A stretch of DNA of 64,000 nucleotides from contig JAEMBT020000005.1 of the NCBI GenBank assembly GCA_018873245.2, forward strand, positions 11,860,001 through 11,924,000. The letters run 5' to 3'. A program made the translations under genes and the position numbers. This stretch comes from Archegozetes longisetosus. Lineage: Eukaryota; Arthropoda; Arachnida; Sarcoptiformes; Trhypochthoniidae. Under the pieces are notes generated by a model, which worked only from the letters and a program-made list of their open reading frames with translations, ran no database searches and was not told where the DNA came from. Shown here one piece after another: positions 40,593 to 51,855 of this stretch (position 1 is its first letter; the number at the start of each line of letters is the position of its first letter).

Positions 40593-41317
40593 TTACATCG
40601 ACTAATGGTTCGAGTTAACTCTTAAGACAAATATTAATGAATAATTGGAATATTAATTTTTTCCATAATTGATTTGGGAGAAATATATATATAATACTTG
40701 TAGTTCTGATTCAGTGATACTTAAGTGCTATTCAATACATGAAAATTCATTAATTTGATTCTATGTTTATTACATAAGCTTTCGATTCGATGAGAGATAG
40801 TCTTCAATACTGGCATTGGATCTCTTTTCACTGCCATTGATTACTATCTAATTCATTAATAGATTTTTAAGTTTAGGTAATATTTTACTGACTAATGTAT
40901 GAGTACAAAATGCAGAATTTTATTGTAAAAGTTTTTTAAGCGATATTCAATATAAACAAAGTTCTGCTCAACCCGAATAAAACTTCTTTGACTACATAAG
41001 TATTATTTCTCGTTCAGTTCGAAAATATTTAATTGTAAGTTAAAGAACAGGACAATAAATTTAAAAAATTCAACATTCGTAGCTTATTGTATAACTTCAA
41101 AATTTGTCCGATAACTTAAGCGAAGATATTAAGATTAATGTTCCATTAATTTTTTGTTGTCTTAATATTGATTGTTTCTAATCTAATTAAATTTTATCAG
41201 ATTTCAAATGATGATAATGTCCATAAAATGGTACACATAATTAATACTTTAACTTGATATCTTAAATTTTACAAACTTTTCTTGAGCTATAATATATTTT
41301 GATTTAGAGCACATAAA
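40593..41317. other. 3' flank of the Side-like gene
   Basis: AT-rich, no open frame of note. Contains the candidate poly-A signal AATAAA at 40976-40981 and another AATAAA near 41054. Nothing else is recognised. Confidence 0.5.
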
Positions 41318-41325
41318 CCCTCTGT

Positions 41326-42518
41326 TACTGATGAGCGAGTCTGGACCTCAAGACGGTTAAAGACCTGGGACCTGAGGCCCTGAGGTCCTAAAGTCCGGGT
41401 CCGAGTCCTTATATTTGGCAGAAGTCCAGGTCCGGGTCCTGAGCTAGAGGTCCGAGTCCGGGTCTTTGATAAAGATTTCAGGTCCTGGACTCGGACTCCC
41501 TTAAAACTTAAAAATTAACAATAGACAAAATATTATCATTCAGAAATTTTAATTTTTATTAAATCATTGATAGTAAAATCAACAAATATTAATATAATAT
41601 TAATCATTTATTTTAAAATTGCAAAATAAGTGATTCATGAAACGAGATACACGCAATGTCTAACAGAATTAATGCTCAATTGACTTCTCTTTTTGCTGAT
41701 CAAATCTCCAGATTTGGAAATACATGTTTTGAAGAAACGCTATGCTGGAGTGATAAGTATTTCAAATGCAAAATGTAAAAGATAAGGAAATCCTAAACAA
41801 TCGTTTCCACGAAAACAAAGGCTCAGTTTTCCAATCAGCGATAAGCAAACGTACTTTTCAATTTCATCGTATGTTTCAACTCTTGTCTTTACAAATTTAG
41901 AGACAAACGAAACATTTGGACTTTCAATTTGAAATTGAATGATCTGATGATAATTTTTCTTGAAGAAATCAATAAATACTTGTTTTACAGTTTGATCATT
42001 CTCAGAAAAGTCGAGTTTCAGGCGAAGTCAAGTATAACAGCAAATTTTGTGACATCAGTTTCAAATAAATCTTTATACTTATCAAACTTCAAAAGCATAT
42101 TTCAGCATAAAGTTTAATCGAACTGTTACTTGAATTATTGTGATCATTTAATTGTTAATAAAAAGTTTGAGAACTAGCAAAATTAAGCATATGCTTACAT
42201 ATTTAGATCGTATTATAAGTTTGTTCCCTCTTTGAATGATTTCAAAAGTCACTCAATTCCTCACATAAAAGGCAATCATTATCAAATATTTCACTTACAG
42301 AATTTTTTTGTATCAGAGTCAGGGTCTTGAGGCCCGAGTCTTAAAGATTTGAAGAACCAAGGTCCCGAGTCCGGGTCTGAATCTTGAGGTCGAGGTCCGA
42401 GTCCGAGTCCAGGTCTTCAATTTTTCAAGAGGTCCGAGTCCGGGTCCTGGGTTAGAGGTCCAGGTCCCAGGTCCGAGTCTTTCAAAAAGACCTGAAGACT
42501 CGGATCTGCTCATCAGTA
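41326..42518 (-). mobile_element. Internally deleted hAT transposon, 1193 bp
   Basis: Ends are TACTGATGAGC and GCTCATCAGTA, flanked by the 8-bp duplication CCCTCTGT (41318-41325 and 42519-42526), the hAT pattern. Both subterminal zones (41340-41505 and 42310-42500) are arrays of GGTCCGAGTCCGGGTC-like units, strikingly GC-rich for this genome. On the minus strand around 41660-41755 a broken frame reads TPA-stop-RFFK and then SGDLISKKRSQLSINSV, which matches the C-terminal dimerisation region of hAT transposases with the conserved Ser-rich part lost. The element is dead but its structure is clear. Confidence 0.88.
41660..41870 (-). pseudogene. hAT transposase C-terminal remnant
   Basis: Fragments in the minus frames: TEPLFSWKRLF upstream (resembling the PL.WW segment) and RFFKTCISKSGDLISKKR, then QLSINSVRHCVYLV. 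They correspond to the hAT dimerisation domain. In-frame stops and a missing SASSE-type segment show it cannot make transposase. The rest of the enzyme is deleted. Confidence 0.7.
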
Positions 42519-42526
42519 CCCTCTGT

Positions 42527-45363
42527 AATAGTAGTAAGGTATCTCGTTTCAGACTGTTAATACTTAAGGGTTTGAATTTGTGGATTAGTTTGACATCTAT
42601 CTCACTTTGATTAAGTAGATATTTACTTCTACCTGTTATAAAGCGAGAAAAGTTAACAATTCGATTGTTCAATGTTTGGATTAATGAATTCTTTTAGCAT
42701 TTGTTATTTTGTATTCAAAGATTAGATAAATTTATTATTTGATCATCATTTAATGAAAATAGGATAAATTTGATCCATAATTCATATGATTTGATTATTT
42801 CTATTGATTACTTTGTGTTTGAAATAAATAGATATAAGTATTAAAACATATAGTATTATAGATGTCATAAGAAACGATTAGGTAATGTACTGAATGAGAG
42901 ATTAGTCTCTTTATTACAGCATTTAAAAGCAGAGATACCTTTCTATTGTAGATAACTCTTCAAATGTTTATTTTCAAGTACTTCGCCACAATTCAACCTC
43001 TTATGATGTTCACATTCTCTCATCTTATTTGACAAACCATTGGCAAGTTCGTATTTGGACATAAGTGATGTTTTGATTTCACCATCCGTATAATCACTAA
43101 AAATTGGGGTGATCACATGTCCTTTTTTTAGGGAGGATAGTCCTCTTTTGACAAGTTCTGTCCTCCCGGGGTCAGAAGAAGAGGACAATACAATGTCCTC
43201 CTTTACAAAAAGCATTAAAATTACCTGAGACTGTAATTATTTTTCATGTTTTGTATGCAAAAGTTAAATTATGCCCTTTTCGTAGTCAAAGATAGTATAA
43301 TTTCGCATATATATACACATTATAAAGGAAACAATTAAGAGGTTTATACTTAAGTATAGTGCAATCATACGTTTGACTTATCAAATACATGTGACGTAGT
43401 TATAAAAATTTGAATCGAAACAATCCCTCTATTTAATTGTGAATTACAATGTCTCAGAAGAAAAGCACAAGTATATCTAATTATACCAAAAGACAATGTG
43501 TATTTAACAAAAAATGGTTGAGTAATAATAAGTAAAAATTATGGTTATCCCGAAAAGACGATCACGTTAAATGCAATTTGTGACACTTCATTTTCGATCG
43601 CTAACAAAGGATCACTTCTCTCAACAATCATATGGAAGAATAAGAAATATTCATTTAGACACAAATTATATTAAACTAAATAATATGTGAATAAAAAATA
43701 AAAATGTCTTCCTCTGTCCTCCTTTTCGATTGCTTAAGTCTTCCCGTATAGCAGTTATGACGTGGTCACTCTACTAACAATACATTATTATCAATTCTCG
43801 ATAAAAACGTTGTTATTTATACCAATTTATTTAGATATTGAATAAATTTATGAGATGACTTGTAAGCTATTAGTATCTATTTTTGTATTGTATTGAATGT
43901 CACTGGAGTGATATATCTGATATATTCTATATCTGTAGTGTGCTATTGATTTATCAATTGACGCTCATTCTCTTCCGTCTGATTTGTTAATTTTTAAGTA
44001 TACAAAATGGAATTTCACCATTCTGAGTTTTCTACTTTAACAAGTATTTCACCGTTCATTTTAATCTTCAACATTATACTATCTGGTTTTAAATCTCATA
44101 AATCTAATAACACTTAAAAGTACTCAATCAATTTTTTGTCAATAGTGAAGCATTAGAAACACGAACATATCTTAACTGAGTGCAATCACTGCCGAAAACC
44201 GGCATGAATATCTCAACTGATTGATAGCCCAAAGAGATCTAATAGATCTTGAGTTAAGTTATCAATTATTACATCTTTAGGATAATACATGACGTGAATA
44301 TTTTCTCTTAAAATTCTAGACATATTTTACGAAATGTCGGAGGAGTTGATAGACATTTTAATCAATGATTCGCAATGTTTACGTATGAGGTGCTCTATGA
44401 AGAAATGGTCTTTGGTAGATTATAGGATTTTTTAGATTTTTATTTCAAATGATAGTGTAAGTGCAAGAGCCTCTTATGATGGAGTGCACTGCACTTTTCT
44501 TCTCACTTCACTCACTCAATCACAAATAAAGAACAAAACAGAGCTTTACGTACAAATACTTGATTAAATCTCACAGAAGAATTGCACATAAAATCAGCTA
44601 TTCATGAGCTGAACACGAACCCCATCCTCAACTTCTCAAACGACTCTTTAAATACGTTTAGGGTTGGAGTCAAAATCACGTGTTTATCGACAGTAGTTTG
44701 ATGATATTCGCTGATCATTTGTTGCTGACCAGCTATGTGACCAGCTACAAGGAATTCAAAGATCAATTTTTGATAATTGGTCAATGAGTTGTTTAGACAT
44801 GTATTTCTGAATCCGAGAATAGCCCGGATTCAGAGAAATGTGTGTTTACAATTTCAAAGTAAATTTCGAATTTAAAAGTAGGCCATTGAATCCTATCAAT
44901 AATCGATAACTTAAGAGTGTGAAATATTTAATGTGCTCACGTTAGTTTGAACCTTATATATAGATATAAATAGGTTTGAGGATATGATCAAATTATAAAA
45001 TTAATAGTTAATCAACTTTAAAACTAGTATTAATATTTATTATAATTAATTAAGTGATTGGCAAGCATTACGCGCACACTTTCCAAAACTATGTGAACTG
45101 TGCAAGGCTGTCTATTACTCATTGATTATAAGTAGAGAAAGGATTCTTGGTTAAAACCCGAATTTTACTTTTGTCAATTAGGTCACAAATTTCAATATTA
45201 GTAATCCATATGAACTTTGTAGAACACCTGCAATTTTAAAACTATTTTTCGCAAACATGTCATCTATCTTAGGTTTCATTACTTTAAAGTAGACTATTTG
45301 TTTGTTTTAATCCTTTGAGCAAATATTTACACATAAACAATGTCTTTCTCCCAGATTAAGGAG
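42527..45363. other. Intergenic stretch, mostly unassigned
   Basis: Contains a cluster of TGTCCTCC/GGAGGACA motifs at 43125-43205 and one more near 43715-43730, perhaps subterminal repeats of a decayed element. The minus frame over the cluster (42943-43215, 90 codons) reads through these motifs and is not a credible gene. A short perfect hairpin (TTCTGAATCCG and its inverse) lies at 44806-44841. No other feature is supported. Confidence 0.4.
44602..44836 (-). other. Possible isolated coding fragment, unknown family
   Basis: A minus-strand open frame runs from about 44836 down to a TGA at 44602. It includes GFRNTCLNNSLTNYQKLIFE and then LVAGHIAGQQQMISEYH, ending RMGFVFSS. Composition looks more protein-like than the surroundings, but there is no recognised family and no partner exon was found. 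It could be a gene or transposon remnant. Confidence 0.2.
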
Positions 45364-45528
45364 TGTTAAGCTTCCAGGTGTTTATGTTCGTTCCATATAA
45401 ATAGAACGCTTTATCCTATCGAGAGGCAGTTGTCATTTTCTTGTTGTAAATGCCACTCGTCTTCTTTTATTTATAAATAAAGTTTTCAACTTTATTAAAC
45501 CTTTTTTTATTGCTGTGGTGCCCACATT
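45364..45528 (+). mobile_element. Putative solo LTR
   Basis: Begins TGTTAAG, has a TATA box (TATAAATA at 45396-45403) and a poly-A signal (AATAAA at 45476-45481) about 80 bp apart, and ends near 45515 next to TGGTGCCCACATTG, which resembles the start of a primer-binding site. About 152 bp would be short for an LTR but is within range. No gag or pol follows, so this would be a solo LTR or fragment. It could also be an unrelated small promoter. Confidence 0.4.
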
Positions 45529-45844
45529 GAACACTAAGTTTCAGGAACACCACAAACTTTAATATTCATTTTTAACGAGTTCTATTCCACTAATTCCAGT
45601 GTTTTGCTAAAAACACTAAAATTCGTTATAACTACCAAAATTTTAAAAATTGCACATTTATGACCAAAAACAACTTATTGGAGTCTTCTGCATAATTTTT
45701 ATTTCTTAAGTTCAAAACATAGTCAAACACATGCTTTAAATGCCAATATCATATTTTAGTCTTCTTTGAGAAAGAACATTGCCGAACCCTGCCTATCATA
45801 TATTTAAAAATATATGATAAAATATTTAATCACGATGTAAAATG

Positions 45845-46010
45845 TAATATTTTGGTGGGGACACCGCCCTCCGCCCCCACCGGACTCCCCATTTTAGTCG
45901 CCGCCGAGGCTTACTCTTGTTTCTCCAATTCCACGCAGATATCATTCAGATATTCTGCGGGAATTGGAATCTCGGGCAGATGTTGCGCATACCCGAGATA
46001 CCACAGAACT
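45845..46010 (+). other. GC-rich block with two adjacent hairpins
   Basis: Much richer in G and C than anything nearby. It contains hairpin 1 at 45924-45968 (arm TCCAATTCCACGCAGATATC, 5-nt loop, complementary arm with two indels) and, directly adjoining, hairpin 2 at 45969-45999 (ATCTCGGG pairing with CCCGAGAT). It lies just 5' of a hAT transposase remnant and may be that element's end. Confidence 0.6.
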
Positions 46011-46092
46011 GTTGGTATGTATTTTTTAATGCCGAATCCGAATATCAAATCAAAAATTTTTTATATCGAATAGTTTTCGAGATATTCGAATT

Positions 46093-46506
46093 TTGTGTCG
46101 AATTTTTCGATTTTTTGGTTTTAAGAATTTTGAATATATGATCGAGAAGCTTGAAAGTCAATCGTTGAAATTTCGGGAACAACTCGACATTGCGAATGAA
46201 GTTAAAAGGATTCTTTCGGGTTTTGTACTGGAGAAACTTGAGGAATGTTTGAATAAAAATTCCGATCTAGAAAAGCTTAGAAATACTCTAGATATTAATT
46301 TGAAATTGAAACTATTTTATGCACCTTTTAACTCTACATTAGTTGTACTAAGTTTTTCAATGTTCAAGCATATTCTTAATGAAAGAAGAGATAGATTAAG
46401 CATGGAAAATATCGAAAAATTAATAATATTAAAATATAAGTTTCTTGTAATACTTAATTTTTATGACTTTATTATAACTACCAAAAGACGAATTTTCTAT
46501 AACTAA
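46093..46506 (+). pseudogene. hAT transposase C-terminal fragment
   Basis: Open frame of 137 codons. The front reads as a helical stretch (IEKLESQSLKFREQLDIANE). Residues 76-117 (YAPFNS then SFSMFKHILNERRDRLSMEN and IEKLIILKYKF) match the dimerisation region of hAT transposases of the CGBP1/ZBED-related type, where APxTS..VERSFS is expected; here the VERS part is changed. The catalytic core is absent. It is a truncated relic, although the frame is still open. Terminal repeats could not be defined; GC-richer DNA at 46620-46740 may be its 3' edge. Confidence 0.7.
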
Positions 46507-47161
46507 ATAACTACTAAAAAATATTTGTTTTAATCGAAAATCCTTTTCCTAATTATAAGTATTTGTTTATGTTTTAATAAGCATTAGATTAGTTTGGGTT
46601 TTTTTCATTTCTATTCATCTGACGGAGGAGGGTGTCAAAGTGTAAATTTCAGAATATGGTTCCTCGGTTTTGACGAATGAACCCAGGGACCAAGGGCTAC
46701 TTGCGGGATGTTTGCGTGGGTCGACCCTGACCCCTCTCTATCTTCAAAATATTTCAATGCAATCCTATATTTAAGTTTTAACTATTTCCATTTGTTTAAA
46801 ATGTTTGATAAATTCTGCTAAACTTTCACTAAAATATCTGATTATTTTTTATGCTTTTACATTAATTTCGACATTTATTATTTTTATTTAAAAACCATTT
46901 TAAAAATCAATAATTACATTGCACGCAAAGCAATTGACCAAATTTCCAAAAATTTTAAACATTTATGTCGAAAGAAAGTATTTTTCAAGGGTTAGAATCC
47001 ATGAGTCTTTTTATTCTCAACGAGTGTGCTGAAGAAACTGTGTGTTTTATGTAATTATTTTAAAATTCATAAGAAAAATATAAAAATTAAAGTGTAAAAA
47101 TTTTTTATTACAATGAAGAAAATCTTTAAACTTTCAAAATAACAAATTTTCAGAAAAGTAG
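46507..47161. other. Intergenic tail between hAT relic and DUF229 gene
   Basis: Contains a GC-richer segment at about 46620-46740 of unknown origin, then AT-rich DNA. On the minus strand TTTATT at 47104-47109 is the complement of a poly-A signal (AATAAA) about 53 bp beyond the DUF229 stop codon. Confidence 0.45.
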
Positions 47162-47694
47162 TTAATTTCTACAATAGCAATACCTTCTTAAATTTGGATC
47201 ATCAATACAAATAGATTGATTGCCATAAAAGTTTATTCGTGATACTTCTCCCATTAACAACATTTTACCACTAGTTTTATTTAGCTTTACTGTTGACTCA
47301 AACAAAGCATCACTTGGTTTGACATTGATTGTCAACATATATTGTTTAATCATTTGGAAATTATTTGTATTATTAAACACTAAATTTCCGTCTAACATAT
47401 CATCAAGGGGTTTCTCAAAATTCAAAACTTTGTCACTCAGCTGCTGTTCGAAAGCAGATAATGTATAATTAAGCTTTAAAGGAACGCATTTATCATTATA
47501 TCTTTCAGATAATAAAGTATTAACACTTTCAACAATGAATTCCGAAATTCGATTAATAAGCTTTGAATCATTTATGTGTTGGCTTGATTGACACGAACAC
47601 TAGTGTTCTGCTATTGGAATATCGTCACAGCTCCTGTTCTCTGGTATTTCTTCGAATAAACTATTGCCATGAATTAAATGATGATTCGGTTTAC
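47162..47694 (-). CDS. DUF229 exon 6 (C-terminal region), contains TAG
   Basis: Reads SLFEEIPENRSCDDIPIAEH, then TAG at 47602-47600, then CSCQSSQHINDSK and on without further breaks to SICIDDPNLRRYCYCRN and TAA. Acceptor TTTCAG. About 146 codons follow the TAG in perfect frame. Confidence 0.85.
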
Positions 47695-48048
47695 CTGAAA
47701 ATGAAGATTATGCTTTTGATATAGTATTTCGGTTGTAGTTCGTTATCATCTCTTTCCACTTTTGCAAATCTTGTGGCAATTCACTTATTGCCAAGAATCA
47801 TTAGTTTTTCTAATTTAGGGAATCATGAATTTTTTATTTGTTTTACGTCTAAGTGCGTTCTTATCATGAAATATTAGAATAGTTTTTCAAATAAAAACGA
47901 GAAACTAATGAATTTTGATTGCAATTTTCTAAAAATTGAAGTTGACTGGCAAAAAGTCGTTTTGCATGAGATTTGCTACAATGCTTGCGTGATATCTGAC
48001 CTAAGCTGAATTTATTTGATTAAAAGCATAAAACATATCAGTACTCAC

Positions 48049-48424
48049 TTCTAATAATATGCATGAGAGTCGCGTGAATATCAAAAGGTGTGGTCAGTCT
48101 ATTCTGATTAATGGTGAGATTATTATTCCTGTATTTATTTGGTAGATATAAGTGCATAAATGGTAGTCTTTCTTCCATTTTTCCTGATGATGTTTTACGT
48201 ATTGGACCGAAGCGTAATCCATGATCAGAGTAAAATATAATTATTGTATTGGATAGTAAATTCTCATCAAATAATTTATTGAACAGTCTTTCATGGATTG
48301 GATCTAAATAGCCTGCTTTATTGAGTTGGTCGTGAGTTAATCTTGCCATAAAATGAAAAGCAAAGTAACTCTGATTTCGAGAAACCATAGCTCGCACAAA
48401 ATCGTAGAGATATTCGTAATAAAT
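48049..48424 (-). CDS. DUF229 exon 5 (SDHG metal-site region)
   Basis: Reads IYYEYLYDFVRAMVSRNQ, then FAFHFMARLTHDQLN, IIIFYSDHGLRFGPIRKT, MEERLPFM and NRLTTPFDIHATLMHIIR. SDHG is the conserved metal-binding motif of the superfamily. Phase 0 to 1, donor GTGAGT. Confidence 0.9.
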
Positions 48425-49617
48425 CTGTGTGATTTAAATATTAAGCTTTAATTCAATATCACGAACACTTTATTGTTAATCTCGCGTCAAATGACTTATT
48501 TCAAGAAAACGTTAACTTTTTTATTTCAGAAACTTATACATAATGTGAATGCAAGAAATTTTATTTGGATTCAAATGTGCTCATGTTTAGATATCAAGCT
48601 GAGATGTAACCTCGAGTCTGAGATGGAGTGATCCTTTTCTGCAAACTCCAAACATAAAAATTTATTCTTTGAAAACAAAGCCATCTATCACGAGTTAACA
48701 TTTAGTGTCTACTCGTCAATATTATACTAGTAATATTCGGGTGTCAATCAGTTAGAACTGATTGACCAATGATCCGAACTGTGCATCCAGATATTTGTCG
48801 AAGTCAGTTGCCTAAAATTTCAAGATTTAATGACATGTTTGAACAGAAATCAGGTTCGAAATTTTGCTTTCAAAATTTATAAAAACACGTGATCATTTTA
48901 CACACTTTTACAAATGTTACTTATAGAATAAAATTTTGACTTGATATAAGTCAGGCGTTAGTGTTTTCTTCGAGGTAAAAGTGTATACCAGGAAAGAACT
49001 ACGCGGGATATCAACCGAATTTGCACATGTGGCAACAATATTTTAATGCTTCATTCTTAGACGTGTGATAACGTATCACTTGTCAGTCTTGCCCTCATTC
49101 GAAAATAATGAAAAGAATTCATTAAATGTTGCAGTAAAAAGTAATAAATAAAACGAATGAATCAATGTAATTTCATTATCCTTTCATGAAAAATAGAAAT
49201 CAACGTTTTCTGAAATAAGTAATTTTAAGCGTGATTTGCAACAATGTATGGGTCACATCTAAGTGACGCTAAATTTTATAATGAATTTTTTAGCATCTAA
49301 GAATATCTGTATCCAAAATCATGATAATGATAATGAATGCTTCACTCAAATCTTTTGAGTTACAGAGATGAGATTTTTCGATTATCATCAGATTTTTCTT
49401 GTATTCTAACTTCTGAAAAATTTACTCGAATCAAGTATTAAAGAGCTTAAATATACAAAGTTTTATTGCACCGGTTTGCCCGATTTGAGATATTCACACT
49501 GGAATTTTCGGTTATCGCTGATTCTTTCGGGGTCACTGATAATCAAAAATTTTGAGAAATTTGTTGAGTTTCAGTACACAAAAATGGAGAAATCAATTAA
49601 TAGCATCGTTCATTAAT

Positions 49618-49972
49618 AACGTTACGCCAAAATGACCTTTTCGTGGGGACCCCCTACCCCATGTTATTCTGTAGTTCGCAAGGCTTCAACACCAACCTAC
49701 CCCCTAGATGGAACGTTACATTTTTTCAAACCTTTAGTTTATGAGTATTTCGCACGTAATACGAAAATAATGCCAAATTTGATCTATTCTTATTATAAGA
49801 ACATCACTATTAATGAGAATAAATTGAACTTGATAACTAAATTGTGATTTTTATGCAAGAAAACTAAGTAAAAGAATGTAACGTTACATTGCTTTCAAAG
49901 CCTACCCCGTCATGTTACAATTTGTTACATTTAGCTCTTGATACCCCCTACCCCCTTCAGCATAGCGTAATT
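49618..49972. mobile_element. Small element with CCCCCTACCCC blocks
   Basis: A GC-richer 355-bp island in the intron between DUF229 exons 4 and 5. Blocks of CCCCCTACCCC or close variants occur near both ends, the sequence GTTACGC at 49620 has an imperfect inverse (GCGTAA) near 49966, and AACGTTACATT occurs twice inside. Probably a MITE, but ends and target duplication are unclear. The 71-codon frame over it is not a gene. Confidence 0.4.
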
Positions 49973-50277
49973 GATGGACGATGCCAAAGTTAAAATAATT
50001 TTAGAATTGCCATCTATGGAACAAAATTGGCATTGCCAAAAACCTCTATGTAGCGTTAGATTGATTATTAAAACTCGAGGAATAGTTTATAAGATAATTC
50101 GTATTTCATGATGGAGTTTAATGTATTTTGAGTACCGAATTTTGTTTTATTGGCACAGATGTCAGGGATTTGTAAGTAGTGATCACCGACCAATTCTGAT
50201 ATATTTCAGTACTGGTAAACCTCGTTTCTGCTTATGATTTATAGCTTATGAATAATTTCATATATGACTAAAATCAC

Positions 50278-50457
50278 CTCAACTTCGGGTTCATCAAAAT
50301 AACAATCGTTTTTTGTAAACTTGTCAACGGCCAAATTATATGGTCTTAAATAATAAGTTGTCGGAGGCTTAGAAAATCCTTTTCTAAGATAGTTAAATGT
50401 TGCCATATTTGGCGAATCTTCGAATAGTAGTGTTTGATAGCCTCTGATTTTATATTC
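50278..50457 (-). CDS. DUF229 exon 4
   Basis: Sixty codons, phase 0 at both ends: EYKIRGYQTLLFEDSPNMAT, FNYLRKGFSKPPTTYYLRPY, ending CYFDEPEVE. The GY.TLFAEDSP..TF.Y and PT.YYLRP motifs of DUF229 are intact. Confidence 0.88.
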
Positions 50458-50904
50458 CTTTGGAAATAAAAATTAATTTTACATTCTCTACGGTTATCAG
50501 ATCTTCTAGAACTCGAGACCGGATCAAAGGCTAAAAAATTCTAGTTTTTATTGAGAATCTGAAGATTTTTTGAAAAATTAAAGATATTACATAATATTTC
50601 ATTCAATTACTCATTGAATTCGATTTGACAATGTGAACAAGTATTTTCAGGTAGATATTCTCAAATTGTCTCTTCTTCAAGACCTTAAGAATGTAAGTGT
50701 AATTCCTTATCAGATATACTTTGTCTTATAAATGAAAGTTTGATGGATATTCGAAAAATAGTTATTTGAATTGAAGTAAGGTCTTAGGAACTGGAGAAAT
50801 ATCCTAAGGTTTCGACATAGCACTAAAGACAATACCGAAAACTAAGCACTCCGGTCTAAATTAGGAGATCTGGTAACCGATCCGCTTTCATCTTGAAGGC
50901 ATAC

Positions 50905-51215
50905 CTTTCAAATGAACGGGAAATAATCAAAGTATCTATCAGTCATGTTTTCGCTCCAAATTTCTTCAACAAAATGACCAGTCAGTAATGGAGTTAAGTT
51001 TACAAATGTATTATCAGCCACTTTGTTATAGCCACGCATTGTATAAAAATTATGTTTTCTGAGCAGTTGACCAGTCCTTGGGAAATGACGATCGAAATTA
51101 ATTCTCGATACTGAGTCCACACCAATTAACAGGATATTTGGCATATCTTTGTTTGAAAATGTTTTTCTTTCTCTCTCAGGTATTAATGCAATTACTCTTT
51201 CATGCACTATATGGG
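50905..51215 (-). CDS. DUF229 exon 3 (nucleophile region), contains TGA
   Basis: Contains MPNILLIGVDSVSRINFDRH, YTMRGYNKVADNTFVNLTPL and LTGHFVEEIW. The penultimate codon is TGA (50910-50908) where the family has Trp (FIWK). Donor GTATGC, phase 1 to 0. Confidence 0.88.
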
Positions 51216-51855
51216 CTGAAAGAATATTTTATTTTCATCTAATTCTATGTTTTTATTAAGAAAACAAATGTATTTCTAGAAAATGCACTATCAAATAATC
51301 TATTTTTATTAGATGGACTATTCTTATAGTAACAAAGCTTATATTTGAATATTTAAACTATTAGAAAAACCAAAATATTTATAAATTGTACAGATTTTAC
51401 AAGAAATTTTCTTATTAGATAGATGAATATTTGTTATTATTTCCTGTTATCTTGATTACCTAATTTCTTATTTGAGAAAGAACTGCTTCAAAAAAAATTC
51501 TGGTGAGTCTCTTGAAAGTTCGTAATAGATTAAAGGCGTTCAGCTATTTATTTTGTGAATCTTATTACATAAAGAATTCAACATTCTGTAAAAATTCAAT
51601 TCGTTGAGAGCAATAACTTTCGAACGTTTAACATGGGAGAATATTCTCAGAAAACTAACGTTTAAAATTTTTTACGATATTTTAGTACTTTGAGAGTTCT
51701 TATGTATATCGCACTTGGATTTTAAGTCTTATTACTAATTATTAGTTAGGTATATTTAAGAACATATTGTAAGATAGAGCCCGCTCTAAATATTTCTTCA
51801 TTATTTATTCGATTCAATGAATGAATTAAAAACTACTTAAATATTTTAAATATAT

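Noticed and set aside
42319..42672. 117-codon minus frame rich in PGLGTL-like repeats
   Set aside because: It is a translation of the GGTCC subterminal array of the hAT element.
45852..46141. Two overlapping + frames over the GC-rich hairpin block
   Set aside because: They read through hairpins and repeats; only the later frame at 46093-46506 has a recognisable hAT segment.
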